From Citrobacter youngae ATCC 29220 (lineage in GTDB: Bacteria; Pseudomonadota; Gammaproteobacteria; Enterobacterales; Enterobacteriaceae): a stretch of DNA of 64,000 bases. The notes under the pieces are model-generated. The model searched no databases. It was not told where the DNA came from and saw only the letters and a program-made list of their open reading frames with translations. The stretch's first letter is position 1. The number at the start of each line of letters is the position of its first letter. A program made the position numbers and the translations under genes. Below, piece by piece: positions 46,885 through 55,366 of this stretch. Location of the stretch: positions 248,611 to 312,610 of the forward strand of contig NZ_GG730303.1 of the NCBI RefSeq assembly GCF_000155975.1, given 5' to 3'.

Positions 46885-47544
46885 TCAGGCGCTAGAGTAT
46901 TTTTTTTTAATCACCACGAACAGGGTTCCCAACAGACCTGCGGTTAACAGGGCAATCGGCAGGATCATTAAAAAGGTCATCACCTGATCTTCATGGCGTT
47001 TAACGAACGGGATCATGCTCAGCGCATAGCCGAAGCTGGTGACGACGGTAACCCACAGCAGACCGCTCAGCCAGTTAAAAAACTGGAACCGACGGTTGGG
47101 TAGCCCTGAAATTCCCGCCATAGTCGGCAGCAAGGTGCGAACGAACGCCAGGAAGCGCCCGGCCAGCAGCGCCATCAGACCGTGTTGGTCAAACATACAG
47201 GTGGCGCGCTGATGATATTTTTCAGGTAATTGCGCCAGCCAGCCCTTTACCGTTCGCGTGTTGCCCAGCCAGCGTCCCTGGATGTAGCTTAGCCAGCAGC
47301 CCAGACTGGCGGCGGCAGTCAGAATAGCTATGGTAGGTAAAAAACTCATCACGTCCTGAGCGATCAGCGCCCCTGCCAGTAATAACAGGCTGTCTCCGGG
47401 TAAAAAGGAGGCGGGCAGCAGACCATTTTCTAAAAACAGTGTGGCGAACATCACAAAGTACACCACGCTCACAACGTGCGGATCCGCCAGCGCGGCAAAA
47501 TCGTGTTGCCAGAGCGCGGAGACAATATCTTGAATAACTACCAT
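46885..47544 (-). CDS. yghB: DedA-family membrane protein YghB
   Basis: YghB is a DedA-family inner-membrane protein required, redundantly with YqjA, for proper cell division, Tat export and membrane potential in E. coli; it may act as a proton-coupled lipid or osmolyte transporter. The 219 residues have the family signature [22 protein letters not shown] (conserved acidic E and D) and [19 protein letters not shown] (conserved R), flanked by about four to five membrane segments. The start is the ATG at 47542-47544 with AGGA upstream; a longer frame to 47673 adds 43 cysteine-rich residues that are not part of the family. Confidence 0.95.
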   Translation of the reverse strand: MVVIQDIVSALWQHDFAALADPHVVSVVYFVMFATLFLENGLLPASFLPGDSLLLLAGALIAQDVMSFLPTIAILTAAASLGCWLSYIQGRWLGNTRTVKGWLAQLPEKYHQRATCMFDQHGLMALLAGRFLAFVRTLLPTMAGISGLPNRRFQFFNWLSGLLWVTVVTSFGYALSMIPFVKRHEDQVMTFLMILPIALLTAGLLGTLFVVIKKKYSSA

Positions 47545-47675
47545 GGACTTTCCTGTGGAACAGCATTTATGTGTGGATTGTACTCCTGAATTGTCCGGGA
47601 TGCCTTGATCCCGGACGCAACAATTGCAGACTTTTCCACCAGAAGTGTCTGCATATATGTCCATCTGTGGCAATA

Positions 47676-48863
47676 TTACTCGATTCGGGCAAAACCTGCG
47701 GCTAAATCGGCAATCAGATCGTCAACATTCTCTAAACCAATATGCAAACGGATGAGCGTTCCGCTGAAGTCCACCTCACCTTGCGGACGGATTGCCGCAA
47801 TGTGCTCGGGTTGATTCGCGAGGATCAGCGACTCAAAACCGCCCCAGGAGTAGGCCATGCTGAACAGGCTGAAGTGGTCCAGATACGCAGACAGCTCTTC
47901 ATGATTGAGTTTCTTATTCAATACAAAGGAGAACAGGCCGCTGCTGCCGGTAAAGTCGCGTTTCCAGAATTCATGGCCCTTGCTGCCGGGCAGCGCCGGG
48001 TGATTTACGCGGGCGACCTGCGGATGCCCTGCCAGCCACTCGGCGACCTTTAAGCTGCTTTCATGATGCTGACGTAAGCGTACGCTCAGCGTGCGTAGCC
48101 CACGGCTGGTCATATAGGCGGTATCGGCGTCCAGCATTTGCCCCATCAGATAGGCGTTTTCGCGCAGTTGATCCCAACAGCGGGCGTTGGATACCGCCGT
48201 GCCGACCATGCCGTCAGAATGACCAATCAGGTATTTGGTACCTGCCTGAATCGAGATATCGATACCGAAATCCAGCGCTTTGAACAGCATCCCGGCCGCC
48301 CAGGTGTTATCAATCATGATGACAGCATCCGGCGCAACGCTTCTGACGGCGGCAACAATTGCAGGAACATCATGGACTTCCATGGTGACGGAGCCGGGTG
48401 ACTCCAGAAATACAACTTTGGTGTTCGGCTGAATGTGCTTCACTATATCGGCGCCAATCAACGGATCAAACCAGCCGGTCGAAACGCCGAGTTTGCCGAG
48501 AATTTTGGTGCAGAAATCCTGGCTGGGTTCATAGGCGGTATTGGTCATCAACACATGATCGCCTTGTTCAACAAAGGCAAGGATGGTGTTGGCAACGGCC
48601 GCCGCGCCGCAGGGGAATAAAGCGCAACCCGCGCCGCCCTCCAGTTCGCACATCGCTTCTTGCAGCGAAAAATGCGTCAGGGTTCCACGGCGTCCGTAGA
48701 AAAGCGCGCCGTTAGCACGGTTGTGCGTGGCCTGTTTTTTGGCCTCAACGCTGTCAAACACCAGCGAAGAAGCGCGCTGGATCACGCTATTTACCGAGCC
48801 CAGCGTGTACTTTTTACTGCGTCCGGCGTGAACGAGTGTGGTTTCAAGCTGCTTGTCTGCCAT
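47676..48863 (-). CDS. metC: Cystathionine beta-lyase MetC
   Basis: MetC cleaves cystathionine to homocysteine, pyruvate and ammonia in methionine synthesis. The 395 residues are a full-length PLP fold type I enzyme with the Schiff-base lysine K210 in [14 protein letters not shown], the phosphate-binding GAAAVANTI segment near 86, and the ring-stacking tyrosine Y111 ([10 protein letters not shown]). It lies between yghB and the divergent exbB. Tandem Met boxes upstream indicate MetJ repression. Confidence 0.97.
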   Translation of the reverse strand: MADKQLETTLVHAGRSKKYTLGSVNSVIQRASSLVFDSVEAKKQATHNRANGALFYGRRGTLTHFSLQEAMCELEGGAGCALFPCGAAAVANTILAFVEQGDHVLMTNTAYEPSQDFCTKILGKLGVSTGWFDPLIGADIVKHIQPNTKVVFLESPGSVTMEVHDVPAIVAAVRSVAPDAVIMIDNTWAAGMLFKALDFGIDISIQAGTKYLIGHSDGMVGTAVSNARCWDQLRENAYLMGQMLDADTAYMTSRGLRTLSVRLRQHHESSLKVAEWLAGHPQVARVNHPALPGSKGHEFWKRDFTGSSGLFSFVLNKKLNHEELSAYLDHFSLFSMAYSWGGFESLILANQPEHIAAIRPQGEVDFSGTLIRLHIGLENVDDLIADLAAGFARIE

Positions 48864-48881
48864 GGTGTATTACCTGTTTTT

Positions 48882-48897
48882 ATACGTCTGGATGTCT
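48882..48897 (-). promoter_or_regulatory. MetJ operator (two Met boxes) of metC
   Basis: Two adjacent 8-base Met boxes: ATACGTCT (7/8 to AGACGTCT) and GGATGTCT (6/8), 19-34 bases upstream of the metC start. This is the expected MetJ/SAM operator position. Confidence 0.75.
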
Positions 48898-49031
48898 AAA
48901 CTATCATGATTTAAAGATGACGCATCCTGTAGAACGGTCATACAGTAGAAAATAATCTCAAAATGCTTCTGGTGACTTTTTTACTGCGTAAGCGCAAGGA
49001 AAAGAAACCAATGGTGCGGCAATATGTAAAT

Positions 49032-49050
49032 AGTAATGAGAACGACTATC
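49032..49050 (+). promoter_or_regulatory. Fur box of exbBD
   Basis: AGTAATGAGAACGACTATC matches the 19-base Fur consensus at 13 of 19 positions and sits 64-82 bases before the exbB start. ExbBD powers TonB-dependent iron uptake and is Fur-repressed in E. coli. Confidence 0.7.
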
Positions 49051-49113
49051 AATTCGACGTTGTTTTGATATGATTACGCGTAGATTTTGTGATTTGCGTC
49101 CTGGAGATACAGA

Positions 49114-49848
49114 GTGGGTAATAATTTGATGCAGACGGACCTTTCCGTCTGGGGTATGTATCAGCACGCCGATATCGTGGTTAAGTGCGTGATGATTGGG
49201 CTGATTTTGGCGTCAGTGGTCACCTGGGCTATCTTTTTTAGTAAGAGCCTTGAGTTCTTTACTCAGAAGCGCCGCCTTAAGCGTGAACTGCAACTGCTGG
49301 CGGATGCCCGCTCTTTAGAAGGGGCAAGTGAGATTGCCGCAGGATTCGATGCCAAAAGCCTTGGCGCACAGTTGATAAACGAAGCACAGAACGAGCTGGA
49401 ACTGTCGGAAGGCAGTGACGACAATGAAGGTATTAAAGAGCGCACCGGCTTCCGTCTGGAGCGTCGTGTGGCGGCGGTAGGGCGTCACATGGGACGCGGT
49501 AACGGATACCTGGCGACCATCGGGGCTATCTCGCCTTTCGTGGGGCTGTTTGGTACGGTATGGGGCATTATGAATAGCTTCATCGGGATTGCCCAAACCC
49601 AAACCACCAACCTGGCCGTAGTGGCGCCGGGTATCGCCGAAGCGCTGTTAGCGACCGCGATCGGTCTGGTCGCGGCAATCCCTGCGGTTGTTATCTACAA
49701 CGTTTTCGCTCGTCAGATTGGCAGCTATAAAGCGATGCTGGGCGATGTCGCGGCGCAGGTGCTGTTGCTGCAAAGTCGCGATCTTGACCTGAACGCAAGC
49801 GCCTCCGCGCATCCGGTACGCGCGGCGCAGAAATTACGTGTAGGATAA
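49114..49848 (+). CDS. exbB: TonB-system proton channel subunit ExbB (GTG start)
   Basis: ExbB forms the pentameric inner-membrane channel that, with ExbD, converts the proton gradient into TonB movement for siderophore and vitamin B12 import. The 244 residues match E. coli in length, with three membrane spans (~16-39, ~130-153, ~165-190) and the conserved GAISPFVGLFGTVWGIMNSF segment. The start is GTG at 49114 (GTGGGTAATAAT), with GGAG upstream. It is divergent from metC and is followed by exbD after six bases. Confidence 0.97.
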   Translation: MGNNLMQTDLSVWGMYQHADIVVKCVMIGLILASVVTWAIFFSKSLEFFTQKRRLKRELQLLADARSLEGASEIAAGFDAKSLGAQLINEAQNELELSEGSDDNEGIKERTGFRLERRVAAVGRHMGRGNGYLATIGAISPFVGLFGTVWGIMNSFIGIAQTQTTNLAVVAPGIAEALLATAIGLVAAIPAVVIYNVFARQIGSYKAMLGDVAAQVLLLQSRDLDLNASASAHPVRAAQKLRVG

Positions 49849-49854
49849 TGTTCC

Positions 49855-50280
49855 ATGGCAATGAGCTTTAATGAAAACCTGGACGATAACGGTGAAATGC
49901 ATGAAATCAACGTGACGCCGTTTATCGACGTTATGTTGGTTTTATTGATCATCTTTATGGTGGCTGCGCCGTTGGCAACGGTGGATGTGAAGGTGAATCT
50001 CCCGGCTTCCACCAGCACCCCACAACCGCGTCCGGAAAAACCGGTCTACCTGTCAGTGAAAGCCGACAAGAGCATGTTTATCGGCAACAATCAGGTGACG
50101 GATGAAACCATGATCAGCGAGCTAAATACGCTGACAGAAGGCAAGAAAGACACCACGATTTTCTTCCGTGCGGATAAAACCGTCGATTACGAAACCATGA
50201 TGAAGGTGATGGATACGCTGCATCAGGCGGGTTTCCTGAAGATTGGTCTGGTTGGTGAAGAGACTGCGAAAGCGAAGTAA
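49855..50280 (+). CDS. exbD: TonB-system subunit ExbD
   Basis: ExbD is the TolR/MotB-like partner in the ExbB channel. The 141-residue protein has one membrane span (~23-43) containing the essential protonatable aspartate D25 (TPFIDVMLVL), and a periplasmic domain that contacts TonB. It lies six bases after exbB. The E. coli neighbours yqhA and yghA are not present downstream; instead an unknown cluster follows. Confidence 0.97.
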   Translation: MAMSFNENLDDNGEMHEINVTPFIDVMLVLLIIFMVAAPLATVDVKVNLPASTSTPQPRPEKPVYLSVKADKSMFIGNNQVTDETMISELNTLTEGKKDTTIFFRADKTVDYETMMKVMDTLHQAGFLKIGLVGEETAKAK

Positions 50281-50288
50281 TCCTCATT

Positions 50289-50316
50289 GCCGGGTAATGG
50301 TTTTCACCTACCCGGC
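50289..50316. terminator. Stem-loop after exbD
   Basis: GCCGGGTA and TACCCGGC form an 8-base stem around a 12-base loop, followed on the plus strand by CTTCTT. It separates exbD from the convergent unknown gene at 50354 and is probably used from both sides. Confidence 0.6.
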
Positions 50317-50353
50317 CTTCTTATCCTGATTCAACTCTCCCGCAAGCCTGTTC

Positions 50354-50761
50354 TTATCTGTTCTCATCCAGTGCGACCGCGGTTATCCTGGTCGGTTCGT
50401 AGTTCCCTTCAGAGAGTTTACGCGTCAGGCGTAAGGTGGCCGTTTCTCGCGCGAGTATATACTGGTAGGTGCTCTCCAGTCGGGCGATGATTTTGTCCCG
50501 CAGTTCTGGTTTCTGCGCCATAAGGGCTTCAATCGCGGCGCCATAGATCTCTTCTTTAGCCTGTAGCGCATAAATTTCACGGCGATTTTGCCATTTCATC
50601 CGCACCAGCGCGGCGGGTATAGAAACAATCTCCTGGGCAACGCTTTCCAGCGTCGCATTTTTATTGGCGATCAGAATGGCTAAATTTTGCTTTAAGACAA
50701 ACTCATCACTTTTATGGTCATCTAAAGCCAAATAAACATTATTATCCTCAACATCTTTCAT
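50354..50761 (-). CDS. Unknown protein, second gene of an accessory pair
   Basis: I do not recognise this 135-residue protein. It has no membrane segment or signal peptide. The sequence predicts mostly helix (RREIYALQAKEEIYGAAIEALMAQKPELRDKIIARLESTYQYILARETATLRLTRKL, ~60-115) with an acidic N-terminus (MKDVEDNNVYLALDDHKSDE). Its start overlaps the end of the upstream gene by 14 bases, so translation is coupled and a protein-protein partnership is likely. The cluster is AT-richer than its neighbours. No toxin, antitoxin, nuclease or HTH motif is apparent. Confidence 0.7.
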   Translation of the reverse strand: MKDVEDNNVYLALDDHKSDEFVLKQNLAILIANKNATLESVAQEIVSIPAALVRMKWQNRREIYALQAKEEIYGAAIEALMAQKPELRDKIIARLESTYQYILARETATLRLTRKLSEGNYEPTRITAVALDENR

Positions 50762-51167
50762 TTTCTTTTTCTTCCAGAGAATAAAAAATAGGGGCGTTGG
50801 TTTCGCGGGTAATTAAATTAAGCCAAATTTTATTACCCTGCTCATTGATGATGGCTGTTTTTGCGGACAAAATTTTACTTAATTCTTGGGCATTAATGTC
50901 GCCTTCCGCTTGCAATGAATTGAGCAAGCGCGTGAATGACTCAATTTTTGCCGCGCGAAACAAACGTTCTTTTAAATGACGGTCGCTCTCTTCAAACAAC
51001 ATATTGCGCGCCTGGCCCGTCGCTGTAGCGCTAATCAAAATATCTGCTTCGTAATCGCTTAAGGTTCTCTTTCCCTGAGTTAAATTCTCACTATTTTCTG
51101 TTGAATTTGTTTGGGTTGCTGAGTTGGACAAATGATAATGCGCGGGAACAAGATGCTCGGGAAGCAT
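50748..51167 (-). CDS. Unknown protein, first gene of an accessory pair
   Basis: I do not recognise this 139-residue protein. It has a polar, Ser/Thr/Asn-rich N-terminal region (~12-35), then helical charged segments (ESDRHLKERLFRAAKIESFTRLLNSLQAEGDINAQELSKILSAKTAII) and a basic/aromatic end. No signal peptide or membrane span. Ribosome site AAAGGA lies 8 bases before the ATG at 51165-51167. It overlaps the next gene on the strand by 14 bases and is divergent from the membrane protein at 51270, forming a compact three-gene unit of unknown role. Confidence 0.7.
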   Translation of the reverse strand: MLPEHLVPAHYHLSNSATQTNSTENSENLTQGKRTLSDYEADILISATATGQARNMLFEESDRHLKERLFRAAKIESFTRLLNSLQAEGDINAQELSKILSAKTAIINEQGNKIWLNLITRETNAPIFYSLEEKENERC

Positions 51168-51269
51168 GTTGGAATATCCTTTGATGCCAATAATATGTTG
51201 TTTTTGATAAACCAGGCCGCGTTGACAATAGCATGGCGTAATTTTAAAATCAAAAAAAGGAGTCAGTAT

Positions 51270-51773
51270 ATGAACAGTATATTTTATTCTGTTATTACCC
51301 TGCTATTGCTTACCTGTGGGGTTCTTTTATTGATGCGCAGCGCAAATAAAAACCGCTATACAGAAAAGGGTAATGCAGAACATCAGCCGGAAATCTTGAG
51401 TAAAGAAGAGGGCGAAGATCATTTTTCTGTCCTGATGAATTCGATTACCCCGGTATGGTATTGGCGCGTTAATCACGAATATATCGATTTTATCCACTCG
51501 ACGATCAAACGCATGACGATGGTGGAGCTGAATGAAACACCGGGTTTATTTGACGCGCAGCGGCGCTGTAGCGATCTCAACTCTGCGGTGTATAAATATT
51601 ACGACAATATCAAAAAACGCTGTCTGAGCGGGGAGAAGGTCCCGCATGCAGATTTGGATGTGCTCAACCTGCGTCAGTGCTTCAGGGAGTTTAGCCTGGA
51701 GGCTTACCCTGCGCTCGTTGCGCTGGTGTGGCCGGAATACCAGCGTCCACAGATTAAAGCGGAAGAAGTATAA
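51270..51773 (+). CDS. Unknown membrane-anchored protein
   Basis: A 167-residue protein I do not recognise. The first ~22 residues form a hydrophobic anchor (FYSVITLLLLTCGVLLLM) followed by a basic stop-transfer (RSANKNR), so the rest probably faces the cytoplasm or remains tethered. The soluble part has aromatic and charged blocks (TPVWYWRVNHEYIDFIHSTIKRM, DAQRRCSDLNSAVYKYYDNIKKRC). The ATG at 51270 is used because GGAG lies 7 bases upstream; an earlier in-frame ATG at 51132 would overlap the divergent gene. It is divergent from the pair at 50354-51167 across about 100 AT-rich bases. Confidence 0.7.
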   Translation: MNSIFYSVITLLLLTCGVLLLMRSANKNRYTEKGNAEHQPEILSKEEGEDHFSVLMNSITPVWYWRVNHEYIDFIHSTIKRMTMVELNETPGLFDAQRRCSDLNSAVYKYYDNIKKRCLSGEKVPHADLDVLNLRQCFREFSLEAYPALVALVWPEYQRPQIKAEEV

Positions 51774-51785
51774 GCAATTGCCATG

Positions 51786-51813
51786 GCCGGGTAGCGCGGT
51801 GTCGCCACCCGGC
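51786..51813. terminator. Stem-loop between the unknown gene and gpr
   Basis: GCCGGGT and ACCCGGC form a 7-base stem around a GC-rich loop, between convergent genes. It resembles a trimmed REP; no T-run follows. Confidence 0.5.
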
Positions 51814-51829
51814 ACGGTGTGACGAATGG

Positions 51830-52870
51830 CTACTTGTCAGATGAGGCCTGCCACAGGTTCAGCTCACCGTCAGCGACGTGTTTGTCGATCTGCGCCAGTT
51901 CTTCGGCGCTGAACGTCAGATTAGCCAACGCCTGAACGTTCTCTTCCAGTTGCTCCGGTCGGCTGGCGCCAATTAATACCGAAGTGACCCGGCTGTCTTT
52001 CAGCAGCCAGCTTAAGGCCATTTGCGCCATCGACTGTCCGCGCTGTTGCGCCATCTCATTGAGCAAACGCAGGCTGTTAAGATTTTCTGGCGTCAGCATA
52101 TTTTCCGTCAGCCCACGAACCTTTTTCCCTTCACGCTGCATACGTGAACCTTCCGGGATGCCGTTGAGGTATTTCCCCGTCAGCAGTCCCTGGGCCAGCG
52201 GCGTAAAGGCAATGCAGCCCATGCCGTTAGCTTCCAGCGTATCCAGCAAGCCGCTGCTGTCTACCCAGCGATTAAGCAGGTTGTAAGAGGGCTGGTGGAT
52301 AAGAAGCGGAATTTTCCATTCCCGCAGCAGTTCGGCCATCTTTTGCGTACGTTCCGGGGAATAGGATGAGATGCCGACATACAGCGCTTTACCGCTTTGC
52401 ACCGCATGGGCCAGCGCTGAGGCGGTCTCTTCCATTGGCGTATTTTCGTCAACGCGATGAGAGTAGAAGATATCGACATAGTCGAGACCCATACGTTTCA
52501 GGCTCTGGTCGAGACTGGCGAGCAGGTATTTACGCGAACCGCCAGAACCGTATGGTCCCGGCCACATGTCGTAGCCTGCCTTGGTAGAGATGATCAATTC
52601 ATCACGGTATTGTGCAAAATCCTCGCGCAATAATCGGCCAAAATTTTCTTCTGCGCTGCCCGGAGGCGGGCCGTAGTTATTGGCTAAATCAAAATGGGTG
52701 ATGCCTAAATCAAATGCTTTACGCAGCAGGGCGCGCTGTGATTCCAGCGCCTGAACGTGTCCAAAACTGTGCCACAAACCCAGTGACAGCGCGGGTAGGC
52801 GTAAACCGCTGCGTCCACAGTAGCGATAGAGCATCTGCTCGTAACGTTCAGGATTGGCAAACCAGGCCAT
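51830..52870 (-). CDS. gpr: L-glyceraldehyde 3-phosphate reductase Gpr (YghZ)
   Basis: Gpr is an aldo-keto reductase (AKR14 group) that reduces L-glyceraldehyde 3-phosphate and methylglyoxal with NADPH. The 346 residues match E. coli; the tetrad is visible as D (FDLANNYGPPPGSAEENFG), Y (same segment), K (IISTKAGYDMWPG) and H (DIFYSHRVDENTPMEET). The ATG at 52868-52870 starts MAWFANPERYEQM, with AGGAGA upstream. The gene lies between the unknown cluster and the yghX relic; in E. coli gpr also neighbours yghX. Confidence 0.96.
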   Translation of the reverse strand: MAWFANPERYEQMLYRYCGRSGLRLPALSLGLWHSFGHVQALESQRALLRKAFDLGITHFDLANNYGPPPGSAEENFGRLLREDFAQYRDELIISTKAGYDMWPGPYGSGGSRKYLLASLDQSLKRMGLDYVDIFYSHRVDENTPMEETASALAHAVQSGKALYVGISSYSPERTQKMAELLREWKIPLLIHQPSYNLLNRWVDSSGLLDTLEANGMGCIAFTPLAQGLLTGKYLNGIPEGSRMQREGKKVRGLTENMLTPENLNSLRLLNEMAQQRGQSMAQMALSWLLKDSRVTSVLIGASRPEQLEENVQALANLTFSAEELAQIDKHVADGELNLWQASSDK

Positions 52871-52996
52871 GAGATCTCCTTAGTGCAGGTAAATTTCGAA
52901 ACAGCGTTTCTATTCTAGCGGGTTCACGGAGAATATTCCGTTCACAGGTCACACTGGGATGAAATACTGGGCAAAATTTGCTACGCGAATTCCTGA

Positions 52997-53137
52997 GGGC
53001 GGCTCGCCGACGAAGCATATATCTGTCCTGGCGTTAACCACGGCTTCCACAATGTTTCGACCCGTCGTTATGGTAATGCTGCCGCTGATTTAGCGCGGGA
53101 AGTCACTCTTGCATGGTTTGATAAATATTTACGATAG
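52997..53137 (+). pseudogene. yghX: Relic of a yghX-like dienelactone hydrolase gene
   Basis: In the plus frame ending at the TAG 53135-53137 the bases read GRLADEAYICPGVNHGFHNV...AADLAREVTLAWFDKYLR-stop. The EAYI(x)PGVNHGFHN segment, with the catalytic-histidine region of dienelactone hydrolase, and the ...AWFDKYL end are characteristic of the C-terminus of YghX. An in-frame stop (TGA at 52994-52996) closes the frame upstream and no start exists, so only ~46 codons remain. yghX is also broken in E. coli K-12 and occupies the same place, between gpr and the yghW side, so this is a remnant in situ rather than a new fragment. Confidence 0.7.
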
Positions 53138-53271
53138 AAAACAAAGCATTATTAAATAATTTAGCGGAGTTATCTGAATAATAATGCTAGCTAATTTCAT
53201 TAGCATTCATGTTGATATCGTCTGGAGAGATATGGGGTGTAGTTAAGAAAGTAAAAAAATAAAGAACGCAT

Positions 53272-53298
53272 TATATCTTCTCTACCGCCTGCCGATAA
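53272..53298 (+). promoter_or_regulatory. Sigma-28 (FliA) flagellar promoter for the chemoreceptor
   Basis: The -10 GCCGATAA (53291-53298) matches the sigma-28 consensus at all 8 positions. Eleven bases upstream, TATATCTT (53272-53279) matches the -35 TAAAGTTT at 5 of 8. The promoter ends 54 bases before the chemoreceptor ATG. This puts the gene in the flagellar class 3 regulon. Confidence 0.7.
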
Positions 53299-53352
53299 CA
53301 AGGATAAGTATCGCCTGAGGGCGAATTCCTCATCAACGGCAAGGAAATTATT

Positions 53353-54993
53353 ATGCGTTTGCTGAAAAACTTCACTATTCGTATTGTCATGTTGGCAATA
53401 CTGGGACTTTTTTGCCTGCTCTGGTCGGGCGTGGGTTTATTCAGTCTTCATTCTTTAACAAAAATATCTGAAGGGAATGATATTGACCGTCACCTTGTCC
53501 ATCAGATGACGGTGCTCAGTCAGGGGAACGATCAGTACTTTCGCTTCGTAACGCGCCTAAGTCGCGCCATGGACGTCAAAATGAGCGGCGGAACGCCGGA
53601 TTTTGCCCCGGCGCAGCAGTCCCTGGAGAACATGAGCAAAAAACTCCAGGAGATGAAAACGTTGTCTCCGGGGCCTATGGATCCGGAGGTTGCCGCGGCG
53701 GTACTGGCGAAGTGGCAGGCGCTGCTGGACAATGGCGTGATCCCACAAATGCAATTGGCCCAGCAGGGCACGCTTACGGCTTTTGCGGAGCATGCCAGCA
53801 CCGTTACGCCAGCCCTGAGCCGTGAATTTGGCGCCAGTGCCGAACGTTTTAACGCGACGGCGGGGGAGCGGCTGGATACCACCCGCGTTATGGTCGATGG
53901 CAAAACGTCTATCATCCGGACGCTGATTATCACCGCTGTCATCCTGGGGATTGCCCTCCTGTTTTTTACCGATCGCTATCTTGTTGCCATGATGGTGAAG
54001 CCGTTGGGGCGTATTCGCCAGCAGTTCCAGCAGATTGCGCAGGGCGATCTCAGCCATCCAATTGAAGATTTTGGTCGTAACTGCGTGGGCCAACTGGTGC
54101 CGTTACTGTGCGCGATGCAGGACAGCCTGCGCGAAGCCGTGAGTACCATTCGTTCAGGTAGTGACAACATCTGGCGAGGGGCGACGGAAATTTCCACCGG
54201 TAATAACGATCTTTCCTCACGTACCGAAGAGCAGGCTGCGGCGCTGGAAGAGACCGCCGCCAGCATGGAGCAACTAACCGCAACGGTAAAACTCAATGCC
54301 GAAAATGCGCGCGAGGCCAGCCAGCTCGCCGATACGGCGACAGAAACGGCAGGTAAAGGCAGCTCGTTGGTTTCAGAAGTGGTTGAGACCATGGACGGCA
54401 TTGCCGCCAGTTCTAAACAGATCGCGGAAATTACCTCTGTGATTAACAGCATTGCCTTCCAGACCAATATTCTGGCGCTTAACGCGGCGGTTGAAGCGGC
54501 CAGAGCGGGCGAGCAGGGGCGCGGTTTTGCCGTCGTTGCCGGTGAGGTGCGTAATCTTGCCAGCCGCAGCGCCGGAGCGGCGAAAGAGATTGAGACGCTG
54601 ATCGGCGAATCGTCGCGCCGCGTCGATCAGGGCGCGCGACTGGTTAAAGAGACCGGATTAACGATGGAGGCGATTCTGCGCGGCGCGACAGAAGTGACCA
54701 CCATCATGAAACAAATTGCCTCTGCTTCGGAAGAACAGAACAAAGGCATCTCGCAGGTAAGCGTGGCGATCACCCAGATGGACAGCGTAACGCAACAAAA
54801 CGCGGCGCTGGTAGAGCAGGTTTCCGCCGCCGCAGTGGCGCTGGAACGGCAAACGGAAGAGCTGCAGCGCTCGGTGCAACAGTTCCGTCTTTCAGCGAAC
54901 GACGTGCAATACGCTGCCACGCATACCGCTTCCCCTTCAGCAGAACGTAAAACCTCCGCGGCAGCGAAAACGGACGAATGGGTGTCCTTTTAA
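53353..54993 (+). CDS. Methyl-accepting chemotaxis protein
   Basis: A 546-residue transmembrane chemoreceptor. Two membrane spans (~10-31 and ~187-208) flank a periplasmic four-helix sensor domain of the Tar type; the ligand is unknown. A HAMP domain (~210-262) and the signalling domain (~270-515) follow, with the hairpin tip [34 protein letters not shown] at ~366-399, highly conserved for CheA/CheW contact. The C-terminus EWVSF resembles the xWxxF CheR/CheB-binding pentapeptide (NWETF in Tar/Tsr), so it probably is fully adaptable. A sigma-28 promoter precedes it and AAGGAA is the ribosome site. E. coli K-12 lacks a receptor here; Salmonella has extra receptors in this part of the chromosome. 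Confidence 0.93.
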   Translation: MRLLKNFTIRIVMLAILGLFCLLWSGVGLFSLHSLTKISEGNDIDRHLVHQMTVLSQGNDQYFRFVTRLSRAMDVKMSGGTPDFAPAQQSLENMSKKLQEMKTLSPGPMDPEVAAAVLAKWQALLDNGVIPQMQLAQQGTLTAFAEHASTVTPALSREFGASAERFNATAGERLDTTRVMVDGKTSIIRTLIITAVILGIALLFFTDRYLVAMMVKPLGRIRQQFQQIAQGDLSHPIEDFGRNCVGQLVPLLCAMQDSLREAVSTIRSGSDNIWRGATEISTGNNDLSSRTEEQAAALEETAASMEQLTATVKLNAENAREASQLADTATETAGKGSSLVSEVVETMDGIAASSKQIAEITSVINSIAFQTNILALNAAVEAARAGEQGRGFAVVAGEVRNLASRSAGAAKEIETLIGESSRRVDQGARLVKETGLTMEAILRGATEVTTIMKQIASASEEQNKGISQVSVAITQMDSVTQQNAALVEQVSAAAVALERQTEELQRSVQQFRLSANDVQYAATHTASPSAERKTSAAAKTDEWVSF

Positions 54994-55035
54994 GCGGGCA
55001 TAAAAAGTTCGCGATACCTCTGGTCTTTGCTTAAA

Positions 55036-55067
55036 AATTCGCTATATAATTTATTATATAGCGAATT
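55036..55067. promoter_or_regulatory. Perfect palindrome in front of yghW
   Basis: A 32-base inverted repeat: left arm AATTCGCTATATAA (55036-55049), loop TTTA, right arm TTATATAGCGAATT (55054-55067), all 14 pairs matching. It ends directly at the ribosome site GGAGGG (55068-55073) of yghW. It could be an operator for an unknown regulator or a hairpin that hides the ribosome site. The site is also after the chemoreceptor stop, so a terminator-like role is possible, but no T-run follows. Confidence 0.65.
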
Positions 55068-55078
55068 GGAGGGTATGC

Positions 55079-55366
55079 ATGGACAACCATTTTGGCAAAG
55101 GTCTGATGGCCGGACTTAACGCGTCAAGTGCGGACAGCGCGCGCTCGGTAGCCAATTTTTGTGCTGATTATAAACGCGGCTTTGTACTGGGATTTTCTCA
55201 TCGAATGTTTGAAAAAACAGGCGACAGGCAGCTTAGCGCGTGGGAGGCGGGGATCCTGACGCGTCGCTATGGACTCGATAAGGAGATGGTTATGGATTTC
55301 TTTAAAGAGAACCAGTCAAGTACAACAATTCGCTTTTTCATGGCTGGCTATCGGCTCGAAGCTTGA
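55079..55366 (+). CDS. yghW: DUF2623 protein YghW
   Basis: YghW is a 95-residue conserved enteric protein of unknown function (DUF2623). It is recognised by [33 protein letters not shown] and [24 protein letters not shown]. It is soluble and has no signal peptide. The ATG at 55079 is five bases after a strong GGAGGG site; an ATG at 55075 is out of frame. The position before hybO matches E. coli, but whether it shares transcription with hyb is unclear because 190 bases lie between. A perfect palindrome abuts its ribosome site. Confidence 0.92.
   Translation: MDNHFGKGLMAGLNASSADSARSVANFCADYKRGFVLGFSHRMFEKTGDRQLSAWEAGILTRRYGLDKEMVMDFFKENQSSTTIRFFMAGYRLEA

Larger units (their letters stand above)
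52871..53352. other. Intergenic region with a gene relic and a flagellar promoter
   Basis: About 480 bases without an intact gene. It contains the gpr promoter region, a 141-base relic of a yghX-like gene (52997-53137), an AT-rich stretch (53138-53280) and a sigma-28-type promoter (53272-53298) for the chemoreceptor gene downstream. No RNA gene or transposon end was recognised. Confidence 0.7.

Noticed and set aside
50354-51167. Toxin-antitoxin reading of the overlapping gene pair
   Set aside because: Neither protein shows a known toxin fold, antitoxin HTH or operator palindrome; both are larger than usual for such pairs. Overlap alone is not enough.
53557-54467. Overlapping minus-strand open frames opposite the chemoreceptor gene
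   Set aside because: They mirror the codon pattern of the real gene, and translate to Ser/Ala/Cys-rich sequence without family features.
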